Positions 58,778-64,000 of a stretch of 64,000 nt of DNA are shown piece by piece. The first letter of the stretch is position 1. Each line of letters opens with the position of its first letter. A program made the position numbers and the translations under genes. Source of the stretch: Micromonospora vinacea (lineage in GTDB: Bacteria; Actinomycetota; Actinomycetes; Mycobacteriales; Micromonosporaceae); contig NZ_JADOTY010000001.1 in NCBI RefSeq assembly GCF_015751785.1, positions 5,766,001 through 5,830,000 of the forward strand, given 5' to 3'. The notes under the pieces are model-generated. The model worked only from the letters and a program-made list of their open reading frames with translations, searched no databases and was not told where the DNA came from.

Positions 58778-59466
58778 CGGGAGACGGGCCGCTCAGAAGG
58801 ACTACCCGCGAGCGTCTCCGCCGCCTCGACCTCGGCCGCCTTGGCCGCCTTGGCCGCCTTGGCCGCCAGGTAGTCGGCGTTGGCCGGCGAGAGGAAGACG
58901 CTGGTGAGCACCCGTTCGGCCACGTCCACACCCAGCTGGGTCAACTGCTCGGCCTTGTCCGGGTTGCTGCTCAGCAGTCGCACCCGCGGCACGCCCAACG
59001 TGGCCAGCATCTGCGCGGCGGCGCTGTAGTCCCGCTCATCCTCGCCCCGACCCAGCGCGACGTTGGCCTGGTAGGTGTCCAACCCGGCGTCCTGCAACGC
59101 GTACGCGTCGAGTTTGGCGTACAGGCCGATGCCGCGGCCCTCCTGTCGCAGGTAGAGCAGGAAACCGCCGGTCTCGGCGATCCGCTGCACCGCCTCGCGC
59201 AGTTGCGGCCCGCAGTCGCAGCGTTGGCTGCCGAACACGTCGCCGGTCAGGCACTCGCTGTGCGGACGGACCAGCGGGGCTTCTCCCCCGGCGGCGAGCC
59301 GGTCCAGGGCGCCCGCCCAGTCGCCGAGGCCGAGGGCCAGGTGCTCCCGGCCGTCCACCAGGCCCTTGAAGGTGAACACCCGGGCGGTAGTGGTGTAGCC
59401 GTCCGGAAACGTCAGCGGCACCGTGACCTGGGTGCGGATCGTGGCAACCGGCAATGCTTCGGGCAT
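58774..59466 (-). CDS. ribA: GTP cyclohydrolase II
   Basis: A 230-residue zinc enzyme that opens GTP and releases formate and pyrophosphate. Zinc ligands are Cys72, Cys83 and Cys85 (HSECLTGDVFGSQRCDCG). The active-site block is LLYLRQEGRGIGLYAKLDAYALQD, and Tyr122 aligns with E. coli Tyr105. In Streptomyces coelicolor a Met at the matching position switches the product to the formyl-retaining FAPy (recalled from work on SCO6655); here the Tyr predicts the normal product. RVRLLSSNPDKAEQL is conserved. The C-terminus carries AKAAKAAKAAE, encoded by a tandem CTTGGCCGC repeat (58832-58867). ATG 59466 has AAAGGAG upstream. It lacks the fused DHBP synthase (RibB) of the riboflavin-pathway enzyme, so it serves this operon. 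Confidence 0.9.
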   Translation of the reverse strand: MPEALPVATIRTQVTVPLTFPDGYTTTARVFTFKGLVDGREHLALGLGDWAGALDRLAAGGEAPLVRPHSECLTGDVFGSQRCDCGPQLREAVQRIAETGGFLLYLRQEGRGIGLYAKLDAYALQDAGLDTYQANVALGRGEDERDYSAAAQMLATLGVPRVRLLSSNPDKAEQLTQLGVDVAERVLTSVFLSPANADYLAAKAAKAAKAAEVEAAETLAGSPSERPVSR

Positions 59467-59524
59467 GGGACTCCTTTGTCCGGGGCCACCGTCGTCCGGC
59501 GACGCGTACCGTCTCACAACCGAC

Positions 59525-60463
59525 TCAACAGTCTCCGCCGGAGGCGGCTTCCCGGGCGGCGACTGGAATCCGACGCCGACGGGCCAGCAGCACGGCGGCA
59601 CCGGGCAGGCTGGCCACCAACACCAGTGCGCCGTAGACGGTGGCGGTGGCGACACCCTCGGCCGCGCTGAGGCCGGCCGCGCCGAACACCCACGCCGCCA
59701 CCCCCTCGCGCGGGCCGAAGCCGGCCACGTTCAACGGCAGGCCCATGGCGAGCAGTGCGAGCAGCGTCAGCGGCAGCAGTCGGGACAGCGGGGCGTCCGA
59801 TCCGGCGGTACGCGCCGCCACCAGGAAGGTGGCCAGGTGACCGGCGACCATCACGGCCGAGGCGACCAGCACACCGAACCAGGTGCGCCGCGCCAGCAGC
59901 CCCGAGCGTACGTCCGCCACGGCGGTACGCAGCGCCGTCGCCCAGCGCGACCCGCCGCCGTTGGGCAGGACCCGGGCCAGCAGCACGGCGACCAGCCCGC
60001 CGGCCACGAGCAGCGCGGCGGCGACCGGCAGGTACGGCCGGACCGGGGACGGGAAGGCCGCGAGCACCACCAGCGCGACTCCGATCAGGACCACCTGCCC
60101 GGCGGTACGCTCCCAGACCACCGCGCGGATGCCCCGGCTGACGTCACCGGCGTCACGGCCGTGGCGTACCGCCCGGTGCACGTCGCCGAGCATCCCGCCG
60201 GGCAGGGTGGCGTTGAGGAACACGGCCCGGTAGCAGTGCGCCACCGCCGTCGCCAGGGGTAGGCGAACGCCGAGGCCGCCGGCGACCAGGCTCCACCGCC
60301 ACGCCGCGCAGACAGTGGTGAGCACCCCGATGACCAGCGCCGCTGCCAACGTCGGCGCGTCGATCAGTCGTACTCCGGCGAGGAACGGGCCACTGCCCAC
60401 CTGCCACAGCAGGACGGCGAGCAGACCCACCCCGCCGACCACTCGTGCCCAGGCCCAGAACAT
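59525..60463 (-). CDS. flippase-like integral membrane protein (LPG synthase TM-region/UPF0104)
   Basis: A 312-residue membrane protein with about eight helices. Family features are VRLPLATAVAHCYRAVFLNATLPGGMLGDVHRAVRHG and LLALLAMGLPLNVAGFGPREGVAAWVFG. Related domains occur in lysylphosphatidylglycerol synthase (flippase part) and in glycosylation clusters as lipid-linked transport proteins. Here it follows a methyltransferase and a glycosyltransferase, so it may move a glycosylated lipid or product across the membrane. The gap of 67 bases upstream is the longest in the operon. Confidence 0.8.
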   Translation of the reverse strand: MFWAWARVVGGVGLLAVLLWQVGSGPFLAGVRLIDAPTLAAALVIGVLTTVCAAWRWSLVAGGLGVRLPLATAVAHCYRAVFLNATLPGGMLGDVHRAVRHGRDAGDVSRGIRAVVWERTAGQVVLIGVALVVLAAFPSPVRPYLPVAAALLVAGGLVAVLLARVLPNGGGSRWATALRTAVADVRSGLLARRTWFGVLVASAVMVAGHLATFLVAARTAGSDAPLSRLLPLTLLALLAMGLPLNVAGFGPREGVAAWVFGAAGLSAAEGVATATVYGALVLVASLPGAAVLLARRRRIPVAAREAASGGDC

Positions 60464-60529
60464 CGGCGCCGGCCCTCCCTTTGAAGATCGTCCACTTGCC
60501 CTAGTGCACGTACCCAGGGCGTGAACGGT

Positions 60530-61348
60530 TCATCCACCAGCGAGGAGGTCAGTGTGTTCGACAAGCACGGTGAGTCGGCCGGCCGCCGCGTCGGCCAACC
60601 GACGGCGGGCGTACGCCTCGGCGGGGCCGGCCAGGTCGGGGCGCTGCTCGCAGGCCGCGCCCAGCCACCCCCGGAACCACTCGGCGGTCAGGTCGGCCTG
60701 CTCCGGGCCGAGACGCCACGGGCTGGGCCGTTCCCGCACGTCGACGCCGCGTCGGGCGAACGCGGCGGCGGTGGCGGCGGCGGCATCCGGGCCGAGCAGC
60801 CGCCGGCCCTCGACGGTACGCCGCTGGTGGTCGTTGAACGCGGCCTCGACCGCCTCGTCGAGCGGGTCGGCCGGGGTGAACCGGGCCCGCCCGGTCACCG
60901 AGATGGCGAACAGGGCGGGCCGGCCGACGCAGGCGGCCACCACCCGTTCGACCTCCTCCGCGGTGAGCATGTCCAGCAACGCGGACGCGGTGACCAGGGA
61001 ACCGTCGGCCAGGTCGGCTGCGGTCAGCCGGGTGAGGTCACCGCAGCGGGTGTGGACGGTCACCGGGGCGCCGTCGGCGGCGGTCACTCCGGTCATGCCC
61101 GCGGCGGCCCGGGCCAGCAGGTCGGCGTCCCGGTCGTGCAGCACCCAGTGCTGTGGTCCGGGCAGCCGGGCGGCCAGCCACCGACTCATCGAGCCCGTGC
61201 CGCTGCCCAGGTCGTGGATCACCGTCGGGGTGTCCCCGGTCAGCCGGGCCCGGACGGCGTCCAGCAGGTCCTCGGCGCGCGCCGCCGCGTCGGCCGGCTC
61301 ACGCAACCGCAGCCAGTCGGCGAACGGCAGGGTCTCCTCGACGGTCAT
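60530..61348 (-). CDS. class I SAM-dependent methyltransferase
   Basis: A 272-residue Rossmann-type methyltransferase. Motif I is TVIHDLGSGTGSMSRWLAARL, followed by WVLHDRDADLLARAAAG (acidic end of strand 2) and LVTASALLDMLTAEEVERVVAAC. An O-, N- or C-methyl acceptor in the pathway product is possible. GT4 gene upstream overlaps it by four bases, so both are translated together. There is no relation to DNA methylation motifs. Confidence 0.85.
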   Translation of the reverse strand: MTVEETLPFADWLRLREPADAAARAEDLLDAVRARLTGDTPTVIHDLGSGTGSMSRWLAARLPGPQHWVLHDRDADLLARAAAGMTGVTAADGAPVTVHTRCGDLTRLTAADLADGSLVTASALLDMLTAEEVERVVAACVGRPALFAISVTGRARFTPADPLDEAVEAAFNDHQRRTVEGRRLLGPDAAAATAAAFARRGVDVRERPSPWRLGPEQADLTAEWFRGWLGAACEQRPDLAGPAEAYARRRLADAAAGRLTVLVEHTDLLAGG

Positions 61349-62391
61349 TCCGCCACCTCCTTCAGCACGCCGGCCAGCAGCGCGGTGGTCACCGGCCAGT
61401 CGGTCAGGGTGTCACGCCGGGCGAGAGCGGCACGCCGCAGCCGGGCGCGCAGCGCGTCGTCGTCCAGCCAGCGGGCCAGCGCGGCGGCCAGGGCCGCCGG
61501 GTCGCCGGGCGGGACCAGCAGTCCCGGTCGGTCACCGTCGGGTGCGTGGCCGAGCGTCTCCGGCAGGCCGCCCACCTCGGTGGCCACCACCGGCAGGCCG
61601 CGGGCCAGCGCCTCGGTGACGACCATGCCGTACGTCTCGCCTCTCGACGGCAGCACCAGCAGGTCGGCGGTGGCGTACGCGTCGTCCAACGCGGCGCCGG
61701 TCAGCGGGCCGACCAGCCGCACCCGCTCGGTGAGGCCCGCCCCGGTCAACCGGTCGCGCAGCCGGTGCACGAGGTCCGGTTCCCGGGTCAGCGTGCCCGC
61801 GCAGAGCATCGTCCAGGGCCGGCCGGCCAGCGTGGCCAACGCGTCGACCAGCACGTCGTACCCCTTGTGGTGGGTGACCGCCGCGACGCAGAGCAACCGG
61901 TCGCCCGCCGCCGAGCCGGCGGCGGGCGGCGCGGGCCGCACCCCGGGCGGCGCGGCCCGGATCCGGTCGGCGAGCGTCGGGTGACGGGCCAGCAGGGCGC
62001 GGCGGGTCCAACCGCTGGTGGTGACGACGGCCCGGGCGGTGGCCAGCGCGCGGGCCTCCGGCTCGTCGTCGAGCGGCAGATGCACCAGGACCACCAGGCG
62101 CAGCCGACGGGCGTGCGCGGCGAGCAGATCTGGCACGGTCGAGGCGATCAGGCCGTCGATCAGCATCACCGCGTCGTCGGGCACGGCGGCGAGCACCCCG
62201 TCCAGCGTCGCCCGGTCGGCCGGGCCGGGGTGCGGCCACGCGCCGGGCACCGGATGCTCGTGGACGGACCAGCCGCGCTCGCCCAGCCCGGCGCAGATCC
62301 GCCGGTCGTAGAAGTTGCCGCCACTGGGGGTGGCCGGGTCGTCGATGTCACCGGGCAGGACGACGTGCACCGCCCGGCCCGCGTCGGTCAC
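61345..62391 (-). CDS. GT4-family glycosyltransferase
   Basis: A 348-residue GT-B enzyme. Donor-binding motifs are RLLCVAAVTHHKGYDVLVDALATL, and the late EX7E-like ADLLVLPSRGETYGMVVTEALARGLPVVATEVGGLPE. N-terminal VHVVLPGDIDDPATPSGGNFYDRRICAGLGERGW is the acceptor domain start. Probably transfers a sugar from NDP- or GDP-sugar to the pathway product or a lipid. Four-base overlaps at both ends tie it to the PTPS homologue and the methyltransferase. Confidence 0.88.
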   Translation of the reverse strand: MTDAGRAVHVVLPGDIDDPATPSGGNFYDRRICAGLGERGWSVHEHPVPGAWPHPGPADRATLDGVLAAVPDDAVMLIDGLIASTVPDLLAAHARRLRLVVLVHLPLDDEPEARALATARAVVTTSGWTRRALLARHPTLADRIRAAPPGVRPAPPAAGSAAGDRLLCVAAVTHHKGYDVLVDALATLAGRPWTMLCAGTLTREPDLVHRLRDRLTGAGLTERVRLVGPLTGAALDDAYATADLLVLPSRGETYGMVVTEALARGLPVVATEVGGLPETLGHAPDGDRPGLLVPPGDPAALAAALARWLDDDALRARLRRAALARRDTLTDWPVTTALLAGVLKEVAE

Positions 62392-62792
62392 AACGACCGC
62401 TCGTAGCTCGCCCAGGCGATGTGCGACTCGTGCAGGGTGACAGTGATGCCGGTCAGGTCGCGCGCCCCCGCGCCCAGCTCACCGGCGTGCACCCGCTCGA
62501 CCAGTCGGTCGGCGACCGTCCGGGCCAGCACCTCCGTGGTGGTGTTCACCCCGGCGAAGGCCGCCTCGTCGTCGAGGTTGCGGTAGGTCATTTCGCTCAG
62601 CACGGCCCGCAGCTGCTCGGTGGCCAGGCCGATGTCCACCACGATCCCGTCGGCGTCCAGGTCGGGCCGGCGGAACGTCGCGTCCACCACGAACGTCGCG
62701 CCGTGCAGGCGTTGCGCGGGCCCGAACACCTCGCCTCGGAAACTGTGGGCGATCATCATGTGGTCCCGAACGGTCACGCTGAACACGGTCAC
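62388..62792 (-). CDS. 6-pyruvoyl-tetrahydropterin synthase/QueD homologue lacking the catalytic residues
   Basis: A 134-residue T-fold protein. The sequence aligns through IAHSFRGEVFGPAQRLHGATFVVDATF and NTTTEVLARTVADRL. Of the three zinc ligands His16 and His30 are present, but the third is Ala32 (LHGAT instead of LHGHS). The catalytic Cys is Ala26, and the Asp-His pair (normally LDHxxLN) reads MTYRNLDD. The pterin-anchoring Glu region (late ESHIAW) is kept. The S. coelicolor homologue SCO6650 was reported to lack zinc and the triad in the same way while keeping a pterin pocket (from memory). So it likely binds or transforms a pterin-like compound by other chemistry. Overlaps both neighbours by four bases. 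Confidence 0.88.
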   Translation of the reverse strand: MTVFSVTVRDHMMIAHSFRGEVFGPAQRLHGATFVVDATFRRPDLDADGIVVDIGLATEQLRAVLSEMTYRNLDDEAAFAGVNTTTEVLARTVADRLVERVHAGELGAGARDLTGITVTLHESHIAWASYERSL

Positions 62793-63772
62793 TCTCCGTC
62801 GTCGTAGGTGATGAGGTGGCAGAGCGCGGGCAGGTCGCCCGAGGTCAATCTGGTCAGCACGTCGGGGAGCTCCGCGAAGCGGGACGCGCCGGTGATCAAC
62901 GCGTCGAAGGCCGGGTCGTCGAGCAGGTCGAGGGCGAGCGCCAGCCGGTCGGCGTAACTGCGCCGTCCCCGTCGGGCGGGTGCCACCATGCCGACCTGAC
63001 TGCTGCGCACTGTGAGTCGACCGGAGTGGAACGCGCCGCCCAGCGACACCTGCACCGGGCGGTCGCCGTACCAGCTCAGCTCGATGACAGTGCCCTCCGG
63101 GGCGAGCAGGTCCAGCGACTGTTGCAGGCCCGCGGCGGTGGCGCTGGCGTGCACGACCAGGTCCCGGTCAGCGCGGGCGTCGGCCGGGTTGGCGAAGTCG
63201 ACGCCGAGGGCCCCGGCCACGCCGGCCCGGCGTGCGTCGGTGTCGACCAGCTCGACGTGCACGCCGGGGAACCGGGCGAGCAGCGCCGCGACGCAGCAGC
63301 CCACCATGCCCGCGCCGATCACGGTGACCCGGTCACCGACCAGCGGCGCCGCGTCCCACAGCGCGTTGACGGCGGTCTCCACGGTGCCGGCGAGCACCGC
63401 TCGGGCGGCCGGCACCCCCTCCGGCACCGGCACCACCGCACTCACCGGCACGACGTACGCGCTCTGGTGCGGGTGCAGGCAGAACACCGTCCGCCCGAGG
63501 AGCTCCGGCGGGCCCTGCTCGACCACGCCGACGCTGAGGTAGCCGTACTTCACCGGGCCGGGGAACTCGCCCTCCTGGAACGGCGCGCGCATGGTGGCGT
63601 ACTGGTCGGTGGGCACCCGGCCGGCGAAGACCAGCGTCTCGGTGCCCCGGCTGACTCCGGAGTAGCGGGCCCGGACCAGCACCTCGTCCGGGCCGGGGGC
63701 GGTCAGCGACACCGGCTGGATCTCGGCCACGCCGGGTTCACGCACCCAACAGGCGTACGCCTCGCGGATCAC
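62789..63772 (-). CDS. medium-chain dehydrogenase (zinc-alcohol-dehydrogenase-like)
   Basis: About 327 residues of the MDR superfamily. The N-terminal GroES-like domain starts with REAYACWVREPGVAEIQPVSL and includes ARYSGVSRGTETLVFAGRVP. The nucleotide-binding fold has RVTVIGAGMVGCCVAALLARFPGVHVELVDTD. The usual catalytic cysteine (GICGTD) is replaced by GVSRGTE, so catalytic zinc is doubtful, as in some quinone-reductase-like or bacteriochlorophyllide-type members. GTG 63772 (GAGG nine bases before) fits the fold; the longer frame upstream is not protein-like. First gene of the seven-gene leftward operon. Confidence 0.84.
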   Translation of the reverse strand: MIREAYACWVREPGVAEIQPVSLTAPGPDEVLVRARYSGVSRGTETLVFAGRVPTDQYATMRAPFQEGEFPGPVKYGYLSVGVVEQGPPELLGRTVFCLHPHQSAYVVPVSAVVPVPEGVPAARAVLAGTVETAVNALWDAAPLVGDRVTVIGAGMVGCCVAALLARFPGVHVELVDTDARRAGVAGALGVDFANPADARADRDLVVHASATAAGLQQSLDLLAPEGTVIELSWYGDRPVQVSLGGAFHSGRLTVRSSQVGMVAPARRGRRSYADRLALALDLLDDPAFDALITGASRFAELPDVLTRLTSGDLPALCHLITYDDGE

Positions 63773-64000
63773 CGTCGCGCACCTCAGCTCTGCTCCGGGC
63801 CGAACCGATCGGCCATGTCGGACCCCCGGTCGGGGGTTGTCGATCATAAACACGGAAGTTCGGCACGCACAGTTCGAAGTGGTCCGTGCTCGGCCGCAGA
63901 CCGCGACTGGCCAGGCTGGGCGGTGCGGATGCTGGACCGGTCGTCGACACTGCTGCGCCACGCTGATCCGCAGCCCAGCGGCCGACGTTCGGAAATCATG
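63773..64000 (-). promoter_or_regulatory. upstream region of the pterin-like operon
   Basis: No gene that I can support. On the minus strand TATGAT (63843-63848) with a preceding TG is a possible -10; the -35 is poor. A small hairpin, ACCCCCGGTCGGGGGT (63823-63838), lies between it and the first gene and could act as a leader structure or attenuator. Confidence 0.3.

Noticed and set aside
1..64000. tRNA, rRNA, IS element, prophage or CRISPR array
   Set aside because: No cloverleaf, transposase motif, terminal inverted repeats with target duplication, or regularly spaced direct repeats were recognised by eye; a dedicated scan was not possible.

Overview
The window is very GC-rich and strongly codon-biased. 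GTG and TTG starts, GTGA/ATGA overlaps, long antisense open frames, a desferrioxamine-type siderophore locus with an IdeR/DmdR-type iron box, an ECF41 sigma factor and several large secreted proteases all point to an actinomycete. Micromonospora or a close relative in the Micromonosporaceae is my best guess; this is inference from gene content and style, not from a marker gene. I see no tRNA, rRNA, insertion sequence, prophage or CRISPR array.

Layout. 0-6.4 kb: the end of an alpha/beta hydrolase, pyrE, a secreted subtilisin with a CebR-like palindrome upstream, two decayed genes, and a MarR-lipoprotein pair. 6.3-17.5 kb: a probable catabolic locus under a LacI-family regulator, with an eight-gene operon (ABC importer, Gfo/Idh/MocA dehydrogenase, DUF993 protein, sugar isomerase, NCS1-like permease), two cupins, a kinase-like gene and an acetyltransferase. 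17.5-24.8 kb: small stand-alone regulatory units (MFS exporter, FAD oxidoreductase plus ECF41 sigma factor, LysR/SDR, FMN reductase/MarR, DUF1772).

24.8-37.4 kb: a complete hydroxamate siderophore locus. desE-F-A-B-C-D run leftward, and two FecCD permeases, an ATPase and a penicillin-acylase-family enzyme run rightward from a shared iron box. 37.4-44 kb: a second large secreted subtilisin, KDG kinase plus KDPG aldolase, and a streptogrisin-like protease. 44-52 kb: tandem LtrA-family membrane proteins, a nucleosidase, an Hsp70-membrane-beta-propeller fusion, and small regulatory or enzymatic genes.

52.3-58 kb has plainer, less GC-extreme sequence. It encodes a lipase-like hydrolase fused to an NB-ARC/STAND ATPase and TPRs (NLR-like, possible anti-phage or self/non-self sensor), then an uncharacterised SDR, radical SAM and two-cupin cluster. 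58-63.8 kb is a tightly coupled seven-gene leftward operon: dehydrogenase, a PTPS homologue lacking its catalytic residues, GT4 glycosyltransferase, methyltransferase, flippase-like membrane protein, GTP cyclohydrolase II and RibD-like reductase. It looks like an undescribed GTP-derived metabolite pathway. The NLR-like protein and the pterin-like operon are the best candidates for new biology here.
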